Below, piece by piece: positions 19,601 to 28,074 of a stretch of DNA of 43,565 nt. Position 1 is the first letter of the stretch. Each line of letters opens with the position of its first letter. The stretch is from the NCBI GenBank assembly GCA_018830325.1, contig JAHJSQ010000079.1:1-43565 (forward strand), written 5' to 3'. A program made the translations under genes and the position numbers. A model generated the notes under the pieces. It saw nothing but the letters and a program-made list of their open reading frames with translations, ran no database searches and was not told the DNA's origin. Source of the DNA: Gammaproteobacteria bacterium (GTDB taxonomy: Bacteria > Pseudomonadota > Gammaproteobacteria > Methylococcales > Methylomonadaceae).

Positions 19601-19830
19601 TTCGCGACATTTCCACCGACCCGAACGATGCGATCATCGTCGAAACAATGATCGACATGGCTAAACATTTAGGCTTGACGATGATTGCCGAAGGTGTGGA
19701 AACGGCCGAGCAATTGGCATTTCTGAAGAGTAAGGGCTGTACAGGGTTTCAAGGCTACTACTTCCGTCATCCGGTAACGGCAGGCCAATTTGCCGAACTC
19801 TTGTCGCAACAATCTACGCAAGTACTATGA
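16636..19830 (+). CDS. MASE1-CHASE-PAS-GGDEF-EAL c-di-GMP enzyme
   Basis: This inner-membrane signalling protein can in principle make and degrade c-di-GMP. Residues about 1-215 are the MASE1 multi-helix sensor; about 225-445 a periplasmic CHASE-like domain; a transmembrane helix follows to about 475; PAS lies at about 505-610; GGDEF from about 625; EAL from about 820 to the end. The cyclase motif is intact (GGDEF 709-713), with an inhibitory-site RxxD (RDED) upstream. The phosphodiesterase motifs EALIRW (841), DDFGTGYSSL and AEGVET are also intact. The start is TTG with GAAGGA upstream. The nearby histidine kinase has the same MASE1-CHASE front end. Confidence 0.93.
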   Translation: MNHRTSVNSTLSRIALTALLFYFAGQLALPLSLPPSYATAIWPPAGIGFASTLLWGNKVLPAIFLAELAIHYEVYDFMTLWQSPGQLLIFLSSPVNSVLRAWTGAFLVKKIVGYPNPLISAKEIMLFFLLSGPVATLIPALLSVYALIETGVIVESDFGFGFLTWWLGDCIGIVVFTPLFLTIFEPSLQSRTKRWLPLCTALIVGLALVAISYLLAHQREGLRLQEIIESKAETIQYALEDNYKTHANTLSLYHSLIGSNDTIDYQSLQIFSDWVFNTYPGVPYIEWLEASKANQDKTAWTIKYSTKKYFDDIHPISEKRHQEIVLALEPQATTDRSSKILSFGNSSKQFFIYTPFFETDQTLKGYIIEAFDIERFIEDALLRKSVEYIDIRLFEKTSDGQQQWLFPLEPKRAIPDPFAITTLKPLNIGGQSWFIQVSPDLGFLGNYYSWPVWGILAGGMLLTSLMGIGFLIVTGQTELILVEVERRTHDLNQSNRKLRLNEEQLRLAATAFQTQEGIMITDNKGRILRVNNAYTEITGYSSEEVIGKIPSVLRSRHHNRDCFDEFWKQLACQGQYEGEIWNRRKNGEVYPEWQTVTAVKNEAGEISHFVSIFSDITEKKENESRIHNLAFYDPLTNLPNRRLLINRLDKEIAVAKRHGHFGAVIFMDLDHFKFLNDSLGHHVGDELLIQVANRLESVVRDEDTAARLGGDEFIVLINCNAKNLSEAADHALTVAEKINAKINEPFLLDAFQHQLSPSIGITLFPDNDDNPDRILQQADTAMYRSKASGRNSISFFHPSMQEAADLRIKMENELLEAIDQGQFVLNYQAQFNDKNEIIGAEALIRWQHPQKGLISPVEFIKIAEESRLILQLGRWVIMEACLQIQSWQQKGLIVPRIAINVSSNQFRQSDFVDQIEHSLSVSGITPDCLEIELTEHVVIVNIEDTIEKMKALKALGLSISIDDFGTGYSSLAYLKQLPLNQLKIDKSFVRDISTDPNDAIIVETMIDMAKHLGLTMIAEGVETAEQLAFLKSKGCTGFQGYYFRHPVTAGQFAELLSQQSTQVL

Positions 19831-20192
19831 TAAAAAATTGGGCAATAAATTTGCCTTTTATTACTCCCTTTATATTCAAAAAATGGATAACTTTACGAAG
19901 CTATGGGGGTGGCTCGCAGGGCAAACGCATTAAAACACGACAGAAAAAATAATATTCCTTAATAAGGTTTTGTGTCGCTATCGCGATGCTTATGTGGAAT
20001 CGGTTCGTGGACCTTTTAGTGCTGGATCGAATTTCGATAATTTAGGGGCTGGAGTTCTCGATAGACACATTTCATACCTTTTATTCTTAGACGGTTTTTC
20101 AATCAAAAGGAAATAGATGCTTAGTCAAATAGGGAAAACTATAAACAATGCTTTTTTCCATGAAAATTGTGGTAAATAAATTTACCTATGAC
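19831..20192. other. Intergenic region between convergent genes
   Basis: This stretch of 362 bases separates the convergent c-di-GMP gene and cytochrome gene. I see no gene. A piece near 20040 (ATTTAGGGGCTGGAGTTCTC) resembles an end of the 12593-12711 element, so it is probably a repeat remnant. No clear rho-independent terminator is visible. Confidence 0.4.
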
Positions 20193-20987
20193 TCATTTTG
20201 TATCGGATTTTTCATTTTTCATATGTTTTAGATAAGTAACGATCGCCTTTGCTTGTTGCCGATCAAGAATCTTTTCAAAAGACGGCATTTTAGTACCCGA
20301 CCGGTAAGCTGGCGCATTAAGAATAAAACCGGCCAACTCCGCCTCGATAAAATATTCGGTAATATTTTTCGGAATATTGAGTTCCGGCCCGACTTGACCG
20401 CCGGACAAATTAACCGAATGGCAACGAATGCAATAAGTCGAAAACAAATTGAACCCGGTACGAATATCATCTGTTATTTTGGCCGGCGCCGCTGCACCAA
20501 AATAAGTCGATGTCGGCTGCAACGAAATCGATGCCAATTGGAACGGCCATGGAAAGCGCCATTTGTCTAGCCCTTGCTTAGGCCAAACTAAATAAAACGG
20601 CGCCGGCGTTGTGGTTTCTTTGCCGAATTTGAAAGTCAGCCATTTTTGCCCCGAAGGCGCTTCGCTATCTTCAAACGCAATAAAGCCTTGCTCCGACATT
20701 GCGTCCGCCAACGCCATAGAAACGCTGTATCCATCTTTGGCTGTAAACACGACCACCCTATCCTTAGCTGCTCGATCGGCTTCAGGAAAACGACTCAAAA
20801 CTTGCGCTAATGGAATCGCTTCGTATTCTTTAGAGGTTTTATAAACCGGATCTTCCTTGATTTGAATGCGTTTTACTGTAGTCAGATCGATACCGGAGAG
20901 CTCAATTGTCGGCCACTCCTCCGCATATACCGAATGCGACTTAAAAATTGCGATCAGTAAAAATAAAAAAAACTTTAATCTAGTCAT
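20193..20987 (-). CDS. Exported c-type cytochrome with N-terminal molybdopterin-oxidoreductase-like domain
   Basis: A signal peptide (FFLFLLIAIFKSHSVYAEEW) directs the protein to the periplasm. Residues about 25-160 resemble the substrate or cofactor-binding fold of molybdopterin oxidoreductases (IPLAQVLSRFP, FTAKDGYSVSMALADAM) without obvious cofactor ligands. Residues about 175-264 are a class I cytochrome c with one CIRCH haem site and a distal Met candidate in GTKMPSF. The electron partner is unknown. Its start overlaps the end of the histidine kinase gene by 8 bases, so the two are probably translated together. Confidence 0.78.
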   Translation of the reverse strand: MTRLKFFLFLLIAIFKSHSVYAEEWPTIELSGIDLTTVKRIQIKEDPVYKTSKEYEAIPLAQVLSRFPEADRAAKDRVVVFTAKDGYSVSMALADAMSEQGFIAFEDSEAPSGQKWLTFKFGKETTTPAPFYLVWPKQGLDKWRFPWPFQLASISLQPTSTYFGAAAPAKITDDIRTGFNLFSTYCIRCHSVNLSGGQVGPELNIPKNITEYFIEAELAGFILNAPAYRSGTKMPSFEKILDRQQAKAIVTYLKHMKNEKSDTK

Positions 20988-23562
20988 AATCGAAACAGTG
21001 GATTAGTTGGTTTAATTGGTTGGTATCGATAGGCTTCGTTAGATAATGATCGAAACCGGCATCGATTGCTTCTCTGATTGTCCGTCGATCGGCATAGGCA
21101 CTAATTGCGATCAGTTGAATATCATTGTTTTCTTGTCTGAGCAATCTTACCAGTTCAATTCCGTTCATAACAGGCATATTCAGATCAATAAAAGCGACTT
21201 TGTAATGATATTTGTGGATCATATTCAAGGCGTCGACTCCGTTGTCTACGCAGTCGACTGCACAATCTTGCTTCAACAGTAACTGTTTCAGCAGTATTAA
21301 ATTAATTTCATTATCATCCGCGATTAAAATCTGTAATTTACCGAAGTGCTTATTGTAAGGAACGACTAAACCGGAAGTTTTAGAAGCCTTTATAGAATCG
21401 GTTTTCAGCGGTAGATTCACTGTAAAAACACTGCCGCTCCCCTGCTCGCTTTGCACAGAAATACTGCCTTGCATGAGCTTGATCAACTCCTTGCATATAG
21501 CCAACCCAATGCCAATTCCTTCCTTGTAAAGCCCCTTTCCTCTTAATTGAATAAAAGGGGAAAAAATCAAGTTGAGATGCTCGTTAGCTATGCCGCATCC
21601 GGTATCCGATACCGTAATAATCAATTGATCGCTCTGATATTCCGTTGTCAATGTAACGCACCCACGATCGGTGTATTTAATTGCGTTATCCAATAAATTA
21701 GCAATTATTTGACGCAAGCGTTTTTGATCGCCCTGAAGAAATTGCGGCAAATTATGTTGATTATGAACAAACGCTAATTGTTTTTCAGCGGCCTTTAACC
21801 TAAACAACTCAACAATGTCATTAATAAGACTTACAAAATCGAAGCGCTCTATTACAAACTTAGTTTTATTACTTTCAATTGCGGCAATATCAAGAATATC
21901 GTTAATCAGCGTTAATAAATCTTCACTACAATGACTGATGATATTGACTTGCTGTTTTTGTGCTTCAGGAATTTCCGGCGATTTTTGTAATAATTGTGCG
22001 AATCCCATGATTCCATTCAGCGGCGTGCGCAGTTCATGACTAATTTTTGCCAAAAACTGACTCTTAGCTTCATTAGCGGTTTCTGCAGCCTGTTTAGCAC
22101 TCAACAATTCCGCAGTCCTTTCACTGACGACCAATTCTGTTTTGACATGCCGACCGGTTAGCATTAACAATCCAACTCCAAGCAAACTGGTAAATAACAG
22201 ACCGCTTATCAAAAACCACCACATCGGCCAATGAAAATGGGCGTAAACCGAGCTATGGTCTTGATAAAAATAAAACTGCCATTCCTGGTTACCCAATAAC
22301 AACGAATATTTACGAAAGTTATTATGCAAATGATCATTGGTATTGCTATAAATAATGCTGTAACCGGATTCGGAATCGGAACCTGTAATCGCGAGGTAAA
22401 CTCCTTCTGTATTGAGCCCTTTAAATGCCTGTCGGATCATGCTTTCGGTAGAAACCGTGCTTGACAAAATACCTATAGGAGTTTGTGAGTTTTCTTTCGT
22501 TGACCGATAAATCGGTAACAGGAAATGAATATGTCCCTTAGCGGGTTCAATAATCGCTTTTACTAATGAATCGGAACTTTGAACACGAACAAATTGATCA
22601 AGCCGCCGCTCCGACAACTCTAGCGGCACCGAAATTGACTCATCACGATGCTCGCTATAGACTGGAAGCAATTTGAAGTGCGCCTTCTCTTTTATGCGGT
22701 AACGCTGCCAACGGATGGATAGTATTTCAGGAAATTCATCAAAACCATGCCGAGCCGCCAATTTAAAATCATCAGGCCTCAGAGAATTGTCGGCGATAAA
22801 AAGATTGCCGGTTGCATAAACAATGCGCTGGTGCTGCTTGATTCTATGCTTAAGAGCCTCAGCTAACATTAGCGATTGGTTTTCGAAATCCTGATCGTGC
22901 TGTTTGCTATCGAGTTTTTGCACATAAAAGAAAAAACCGATAATCAGCATAAAACTTAACAATAAAGGAATTCCGACAGGAAAGAAGCGTTTACGCCAAA
23001 CCGACTTAGGGCTGGCAAAAACAATCAGTAGCAATGGCGTAAACACAAAAACGCCGATACTATCGCCAACCCATTTGATAAACCAATTGATGGGGATTTC
23101 CGAAGGCCCGAGGACTCCGCACAGCGTGAGCGCTGCAACATCCAATGTTGCAGGAATCGAACAACTAACCGGCCCGCCGAATAACAAAAAGAGAATGATA
23201 TGTTTGTCTTCCAGCAAAACGCTGGGAAACCCAACAATACGACCGATTAAATAACGACCGGTTAAAGCGCTAACCGAAGCGCCACTTGCCGAGACAAAGG
23301 AAACGGCCAACATATTGTTGTCGAAACCGAATGCCAGAACGGAAATAAAAAAATTGCCGATAAAGATTCCCGGCCAAACCCGATAACCAAGAAGTAAAAG
23401 TAAACCTAGCGCAACGCCTGCAGAAGGCCATACGGCGCTGGCTTTACTGGGAGATAGAGCCAATTCGAGGCCAAGTAGTCCAAACACAAAATAAAGAAGG
23501 CCAACCAGTATCATCAGTGAAAAAGACTGCCCTAAGTCGGCAATAGATAAACGTAGTCTCAT
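20980..23562 (-). CDS. MASE1-CHASE hybrid histidine kinase
   Basis: This is a membrane-bound sensor kinase with its own receiver. MASE1 covers about residues 10-220, a CHASE-like periplasmic domain about 230-440, then a transmembrane helix (FLISGLLFTSLLGVGLLML). The kinase has the H box SHELRTPLNG with phospho-acceptor His509, N box NLLDNAIKYTD, and G boxes DTGCGI and GIGLAICKEL. The receiver domain at the C terminus has acidic residues near LIADDNE, Asp793 in FIDLNMPVMNG and Lys in LTKPID. No DNA-binding output is attached, so a separate partner is needed. The downstream cytochrome gene overlaps it by 8 bases. Confidence 0.92.
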   Translation of the reverse strand: MRLRLSIADLGQSFSLMILVGLLYFVFGLLGLELALSPSKASAVWPSAGVALGLLLLLGYRVWPGIFIGNFFISVLAFGFDNNMLAVSFVSASGASVSALTGRYLIGRIVGFPSVLLEDKHIILFLLFGGPVSCSIPATLDVAALTLCGVLGPSEIPINWFIKWVGDSIGVFVFTPLLLIVFASPKSVWRKRFFPVGIPLLLSFMLIIGFFFYVQKLDSKQHDQDFENQSLMLAEALKHRIKQHQRIVYATGNLFIADNSLRPDDFKLAARHGFDEFPEILSIRWQRYRIKEKAHFKLLPVYSEHRDESISVPLELSERRLDQFVRVQSSDSLVKAIIEPAKGHIHFLLPIYRSTKENSQTPIGILSSTVSTESMIRQAFKGLNTEGVYLAITGSDSESGYSIIYSNTNDHLHNNFRKYSLLLGNQEWQFYFYQDHSSVYAHFHWPMWWFLISGLLFTSLLGVGLLMLTGRHVKTELVVSERTAELLSAKQAAETANEAKSQFLAKISHELRTPLNGIMGFAQLLQKSPEIPEAQKQQVNIISHCSEDLLTLINDILDIAAIESNKTKFVIERFDFVSLINDIVELFRLKAAEKQLAFVHNQHNLPQFLQGDQKRLRQIIANLLDNAIKYTDRGCVTLTTEYQSDQLIITVSDTGCGIANEHLNLIFSPFIQLRGKGLYKEGIGIGLAICKELIKLMQGSISVQSEQGSGSVFTVNLPLKTDSIKASKTSGLVVPYNKHFGKLQILIADDNEINLILLKQLLLKQDCAVDCVDNGVDALNMIHKYHYKVAFIDLNMPVMNGIELVRLLRQENNDIQLIAISAYADRRTIREAIDAGFDHYLTKPIDTNQLNQLIHCFDYD

Positions 23563-23664
23563 TTTTATGTTTACAGGACTTGATTATTTTGTGTTTAATT
23601 AAAAGAAAGATATGACTCGAGCCTAACTATTCACGGCGTCTCTTGTAATATGGTATCTAAAGGC

Positions 23665-23739
23665 TTGTAACTATTCATTCCCCGCAATTACCGTTCCCAC
23701 GCTCTGCGTGGGAACGATAGGGAGGATGAATAATTACAA
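23665..23739. repeat. Family C palindrome (REP-like)
   Basis: A 75-base palindrome runs from TTGTAACTATTCAT to ATGAATAATTACAA, centred on CGTTCCCACGC / GCGTGGGAACG. The same centre occurs inside both family B copies and at 35115-35143. A decayed core fragment related to families A and D (CGAGCCTAACTATTCACGGC) lies just before it, near 23618-23645. Confidence 0.75.
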
Positions 23740-23798
23740 AGGGTTCGATAGTTATAGCTTTGACCGCGAAAAATATAAGCGTTAATGTACGGATTCAA

Positions 23799-23951
23799 TT
23801 AACCCAGCTTTAACATTATCAGAACATAAGCTTTTGAATATTAAAATTAATTTAATATTATGGCACTACAAATCCATTTTTGGCATGTTTTTTAATCCAT
23901 ATGATTTAATGATATAGACCGTAGGAACTATATTTGTTAAGGCTGGGTTAA
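23799..23951. repeat. 153-bp AT-rich element with 16-bp inverted ends
   Basis: The ends TTAACCCAGCTTTAAC (23799-23814) and GTTAAGGCTGGGTTAA (23936-23951) are inverted with one mismatch. The middle is very AT-rich, with an ATTAAAATTAATTTAAT stretch. It ends 70 bases before the YihY start and could supply or disturb its promoter. There is no coding potential. Confidence 0.65.
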
Positions 23952-24021
23952 GGATTTCGCCTAACAAATACCGTTGCTCTTTTAATTTTAACTCATATCA
24001 TAATTATCACCCCCTAATCCC

Positions 24022-25329
24022 TTGAACATCATAAAATTTATCAACGAAGACGTCTGGAGAATTCAAGAGCATTCATTGAATCACTATGAAGCATTCGGAT
24101 TGCACTCCTTGAAAATCTTATTGCTATCAGCAAAAGGTTTCATCCGCGACCTTTGTATACTTCGTTCCACGGCTTTAGCTCTTTATACGTTGCTATCGAT
24201 TGTTCCGGTTTTTGCAATGCTGTTCGGCGTCGCCAAAGGCTTCGGTTTTGAAAGAATTTTGAAAGAAAAATTGTTAGAGCAAGTCCCGGAACACGATACG
24301 ATGATCGTGCAATTGATCGGTTTTGCCGAGAACATGCTGGAGAATGCCAAGGGCGGCGTTGTGGCGGGAATCGGGGTGATTTTTTTGTTCTGGACGGTCA
24401 TCAAGGTTATCGGATTCATTGAAGCATCGTTCAATGCCATCTGGCAAATCGATAGCGACCGGTCGTTGAATCGTAAGCTCAGCGACTACCTGTCCTTGAT
24501 GTTTCTCGCACCGATACTACTGATAATTTCCAGTAGCATTACGGTTTTTTTGAAAACGCATGTCGGCTGGTTATTAGAGATCATGCATTTACCCGATTTC
24601 GGCGCCAATCTGGTATTGCAACTATTAGGATTGTCTCCCCTGGTTATCATGTCGGCGTTATTATCGTTCATATACATCTATATTCCGAATCATAAAGTCA
24701 AGCTAAAACCTGGATTAATAGCTGGTATTTTGACCGCTATTGCCTATCAGACTTTTCAATGGGCCTATCTCACCTTGCAAATCGGCGTCTCGGAATACAA
24801 TGCGATATACGGCAGTTTTGCGGCCTTGCCGCTATTTATTCTGTCGTTACAGATCGGCTGGATGATTGTACTATTTGGTTGCGAAATTGCTTTTTATTTA
24901 CAAAATTTCACCGAGTTCAAGGAAGATAAAAAATACAGCGAACCAAGCCTAATCATACAAAAAGCCTCAGCATTAAAAATGATGCAATTGATGATTCATG
25001 CATTTACCGAAGAAGCACCGCCTTTGACAGAAGGCGAAATCAGTAAACGGCTCAGGCTTCCGGTTTCAGTTGTTAGAACTGTTCTAAAGAAGTTGAAAAA
25101 TGGCGGTATCATTATCGAGCTAAACCGAGAGGAAGACGAAGAGACGGTATTTCTCCCAGCAGTCGACAGTCATCGGCTTGATGTAGCCCGAGTCATCAAA
25201 ACGCTAGAGGAATATGGCCAGCATAAACTGCCGGATATTCAAGGTATCGCAGATAGCTTAAAGCTGATCGAGGAATCCGAAAAGCTAGTTGAATCCAGCA
25301 AAATCAATACATTAGTTAAGGATATTTAA
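24022..25329 (+). CDS. YihY/BrkB-family membrane protein with C-terminal winged helix
   Basis: Residues about 35-300 are the YihY/BrkB (UPF0761) inner-membrane core with six hydrophobic segments; the motifs STALALYTLLSIVPVFAML and YNAIYGSFAALPLFILSLQI are characteristic. The family was once mislabelled ribonuclease BN; its true function is unknown. Residues about 310-435 add a cytoplasmic tail with a winged-helix pattern (LTEGEISKRLRLPVSVVRTV, then LKKLKNGGIII). The start appears to be TTG, with no strong Shine-Dalgarno sequence, and no better start lies close by. The next gene, a PilZ protein, follows at 86 bases. Confidence 0.83.
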   Translation: MNIIKFINEDVWRIQEHSLNHYEAFGLHSLKILLLSAKGFIRDLCILRSTALALYTLLSIVPVFAMLFGVAKGFGFERILKEKLLEQVPEHDTMIVQLIGFAENMLENAKGGVVAGIGVIFLFWTVIKVIGFIEASFNAIWQIDSDRSLNRKLSDYLSLMFLAPILLIISSSITVFLKTHVGWLLEIMHLPDFGANLVLQLLGLSPLVIMSALLSFIYIYIPNHKVKLKPGLIAGILTAIAYQTFQWAYLTLQIGVSEYNAIYGSFAALPLFILSLQIGWMIVLFGCEIAFYLQNFTEFKEDKKYSEPSLIIQKASALKMMQLMIHAFTEEAPPLTEGEISKRLRLPVSVVRTVLKKLKNGGIIIELNREEDEETVFLPAVDSHRLDVARVIKTLEEYGQHKLPDIQGIADSLKLIEESEKLVESSKINTLVKDI

Positions 25330-25414
25330 GTAGAAAATACCTTTTCCTAGCAATCTTTCGGCCTTTTGACTATGATTTCCAAAACTCATCCATATTCTGC
25401 TAGGAAGTAAAACC

Positions 25415-25684
25415 TTGTCTACATCTAACGATAAGAGAATTCATCCACGATTAATCCATCGAGCTCCCGTGCTGGTCATTATTCCCGCTTCAGGCAAAAC
25501 CGAGCGATTACAAATGCAGGATTTTTCGGCCGGTGGCGTGTTTATCAATTGCCTCAACGAGACATTACCGCAAATCGGCGACGAAATACAAATCCAAACC
25601 TTGGAAATCGACGATGCTCCGGTTTTAGACGTCAAAGTCGTAAGAGTCATACCTCAAAAGGGTTTTGCGGTTGAGTTTATATGA
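25415..25684 (+). CDS. Small PilZ-domain protein
   Basis: This 89-residue protein is essentially one PilZ domain. RIHPRLIHRAP supplies the RxxxR-type motif and DFSAGGVFI the D/NxSxxG motif, both c-di-GMP contacts in the family. The last strand is FAVEFI. It starts with TTG after GGAAGT. It could be a single-domain c-di-GMP receptor; the target is unknown. It lies downstream of the YihY gene on the same strand and converges on the nucleotidyltransferase gene. Confidence 0.8.
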   Translation: MSTSNDKRIHPRLIHRAPVLVIIPASGKTERLQMQDFSAGGVFINCLNETLPQIGDEIQIQTLEIDDAPVLDVKVVRVIPQKGFAVEFI

Positions 25685-25724
25685 AGTCGGACCTAACGAC
25701 TTTTTGAATCCGACCAGATAAGAA

Positions 25725-26855
25725 TTAGTGATTATCCTTACCGGTCAAGCGCATCCAGCTTTTTCTGAATAAATGAGGAATCAGTAAATGCACCGGCATT
25801 CTGAGCCAATGGGAACGGATGTAAAGTAACCAGCACGCTAAACCATAACCCTTGACTCGACAACTGGAATGACTCGGCGCCAAAGCTCTAAGAAATAAAG
25901 CGTCCATCCACCTTCTTTGCATCGGATTTAAACGCGCCAATCGACCCGCTTCGGTAATCGTCGATTTGGAAATAGGCGTATGCAAAATTTGCGCAGCATA
26001 ATTCAACGCATAAAAAAGCGGCCGCTCTAAGTTAAGCTCGATAGACCGCCTCAATAACGAAGACCAATCATCGTTGGCGACGATATATTGTCTTAACAAT
26101 AAATCCAAATCGGAAATATCGCGAAGCCCCTGACCGAATTCGCCTTCATGAAAAAGATGCGTCGCGCTATGCAAAATCATATCGATCGGAGACAAAGTGA
26201 ACAAACCCGGCATTTGTTCAACCGGAACCGCGCTATCCCAAAGCTGCATCGGCTTTGGCTTGAGTCTCGAAGTAGGAGGTAAAATCGTATGATGCACATC
26301 CAGCGTCGTTTGTCTTTGTATATGTCGCAACGGCGGAATTTCGTGCATCCATTTCCGATAATAACGCTGCTTATAGCGATCGTAACTATCCCCGAACCAA
26401 GCCTTTCGAGCCAATGAACGCTCAGCCAATTCCAAATGTACTTTCTCAACCATAATATCGGTATCGGAAAACAAGCGCCCTTTCGCAGCGTCGTTCTGCA
26501 ACCAGATATAGGCCGCGCCTTTCAAGAGGAGAAATTCAATATCGGCCGTATGAAGCGCATCATAGACTTGACGGACTTCCCAATTCGAAGAACGCGCATT
26601 GGCTTCGGCCAAACGCATAGCATTACAAAAGTGCAAACGCGGCTTTTCGGGAAGCCGATTCAACAAATCGCTTTCCTGTAATAAAACAGCGACTCTACTC
26701 AGTAAATTGGCATGACGCGCCTGGCGAATCAATAATTCCCAAGGATAATTCGACACATCCAGGCGATGAAGCGCTTGCTTACCGTACAGCCGTAAAAATT
26801 GAATTAGAACGATACGGTCAAACATACCATTGAAGGCTTCAGAGCCACGCTGCAC
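25725..26855 (-). CDS. Nucleotidyltransferase-family protein (NTP_transf_5 type)
   Basis: The protein has the nucleotidyltransferase signature LLLKGAAYIW (about residues 109-118) and SDTDIMV (130-136), with acidic residues for metal binding, and a long alpha-helical remainder. Family members occur next to HprK-related kinases in exosortase-A loci and in some lasso-peptide clusters; no substrate is established here. The GTG at 26855 lies 12 bases after the HprK-like stop; an ATG at 26825 is an alternative start. It is the last gene of the minus-strand module. Confidence 0.78.
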   Translation of the reverse strand: MQRGSEAFNGMFDRIVLIQFLRLYGKQALHRLDVSNYPWELLIRQARHANLLSRVAVLLQESDLLNRLPEKPRLHFCNAMRLAEANARSSNWEVRQVYDALHTADIEFLLLKGAAYIWLQNDAAKGRLFSDTDIMVEKVHLELAERSLARKAWFGDSYDRYKQRYYRKWMHEIPPLRHIQRQTTLDVHHTILPPTSRLKPKPMQLWDSAVPVEQMPGLFTLSPIDMILHSATHLFHEGEFGQGLRDISDLDLLLRQYIVANDDWSSLLRRSIELNLERPLFYALNYAAQILHTPISKSTITEAGRLARLNPMQRRWMDALFLRALAPSHSSCRVKGYGLACWLLYIRSHWLRMPVHLLIPHLFRKSWMRLTGKDNH

Positions 26856-26867
26856 TGGAAAAGTTTT

Positions 26868-27773
26868 TCAACGAACAAGGCCATCGATTCCTGCCAATGC
26901 GCTCGCTAAACTCGGATAACTGAAATCGAAGCATTCGACACGATCGATCAAATGCGCCATTGTATCAAAACCTTCGCGCCCAAGAATATTGAAATTGAAA
27001 GCATTTTTAGCCAGCGTCATAAATGCGAGCCCTTTGCTCAACATTTTCAATTCGGATTCACCCTCGCTTCGATAATGCGGAAACACTAAAAAAGCCGGTT
27101 CTGCCGTCTCTGATTGCGACAATACCGAAGCTCTCGGGGGACGCAAGTGCGCAATGTCGCCCTTTGCCGTGTCCGTTACGATCCGCCCGAAATCGGCATC
27201 TGGCGCAAATTCCCGGATGATTTGAATCGATTGATTTTTTAGACTGACCGGACGAGGTACCGGATAAATCAAACCGTCGGCAAGCGATAAAAGCGCCATT
27301 TCATCGGATAGCAATCGCCAGCCTTGGCAAGCTAAGGCCGCGCATAATGTGCTTTTACCGCTACCCGGCGACCCCGGCAAAATCAAGGCCCGACCATTTT
27401 TTTCCACGACCGCGGCATGAAGAATCAAGAAATGATGAGCATTATTGGCAATACACCAATTCAGCCCCCATTCGAACATCGCGCTGGCTTGACTAAGAGG
27501 AAGCGGTAAAAAAGGAATATGATCGTCAAACGAAAAAACGACTTGAGGCCGATAGCAGCGTCTGATTGCCGGACTGGTCAAGGAGACATGAAAGTCGACA
27601 AGCTCCGTTTTCGGTAACGGCTCGAAATCGGCATAGGCAAAATGCAAATGCTCGACCACTTTGTCTATAGAGGATATCAAAGCAATAGTGAAAGCGCCCA
27701 ATCTAAACCGGAAGCCCTCTTTCGAATGCAGTTGTTTTGATAATTTTGGAAGCGATATTTCAGCGACTTTCAA
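26868..27773 (-). CDS. HprK-related kinase (HPr-rel-A type)
   Basis: The P-loop GSPGSGKST (134-142) and the following GWRLLSDEMALL resemble the HPr Ser kinase/phosphorylase core, which phosphorylates protein serine with ATP. The N-terminal 100 residues are unlike HprK itself, matching the so-called HprK-related kinase A group. The TTG start overlaps the stop of the PqqD-like gene (TTGA), implying coupled translation. No HPr or PTS genes are nearby, so a role in sugar-transport control is unlikely. The substrate may be the Tat-signal protein upstream, which is an inference. Confidence 0.8.
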   Translation of the reverse strand: MKVAEISLPKLSKQLHSKEGFRFRLGAFTIALISSIDKVVEHLHFAYADFEPLPKTELVDFHVSLTSPAIRRCYRPQVVFSFDDHIPFLPLPLSQASAMFEWGLNWCIANNAHHFLILHAAVVEKNGRALILPGSPGSGKSTLCAALACQGWRLLSDEMALLSLADGLIYPVPRPVSLKNQSIQIIREFAPDADFGRIVTDTAKGDIAHLRPPRASVLSQSETAEPAFLVFPHYRSEGESELKMLSKGLAFMTLAKNAFNFNILGREGFDTMAHLIDRVECFDFSYPSLASALAGIDGLVR

Positions 27774-28072
27774 GAGTTCTTGCTTCCTATCACTTCCAAT
27801 AGACTCAGTTTTTGGTAATGATCTATCATGCTCTTAACATGATCGTGCAGATTTGGGTCGATTTCGCAATCATATTCGTCGGCAAAATACGACACGATCT
27901 CGAGATAACTCATCGGTTGCATTGACAAAATATTCAAAAAGCGCGCGTTCGATCCTTCAATTAAATGTATATCGCCTGAAAGTCCACAATATGTAACGCA
28001 CTCATCATTCGTAAAATAAAAACTCGTTTGTATGTTTTTTTTATATAAACCGGCATTTTCGCAATCGACCAT
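27770..28072 (-). CDS. PqqD-like peptide-binding protein
   Basis: At 100 residues this resembles the PqqD fold, the recognition element that presents peptides to modifying enzymes. Features include an N-terminal beta segment (TYCGLSGDIHLIEGSNARFL) and the helical C-terminal half (SYLEIVSYFADEYDCEIDP). PqqD-like proteins paired with HprK-like kinases are known from exosortase-A loci. It lies 2 bases after the Tat-signal gene and overlaps the kinase start, so the three are tightly linked. Confidence 0.72.
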   Translation of the reverse strand: MVDCENAGLYKKNIQTSFYFTNDECVTYCGLSGDIHLIEGSNARFLNILSMQPMSYLEIVSYFADEYDCEIDPNLHDHVKSMIDHYQKLSLLEVIGSKNS

Positions 28073-28074
28073 TT

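Noticed and set aside
19900-19950. GGGGGTGGCTCGCAGGGCAA considered as part of a c-di-GMP (GEMM) riboswitch
   Set aside because: The conserved GEMM core and second stem are not present, and it lies downstream of a gene end between convergent genes.
26868-27773. True HPr kinase/phosphorylase of the PTS
   Set aside because: Only the P-loop core is similar, the N-terminal domain differs, and no ptsH or nitrogen-PTS genes are adjacent.
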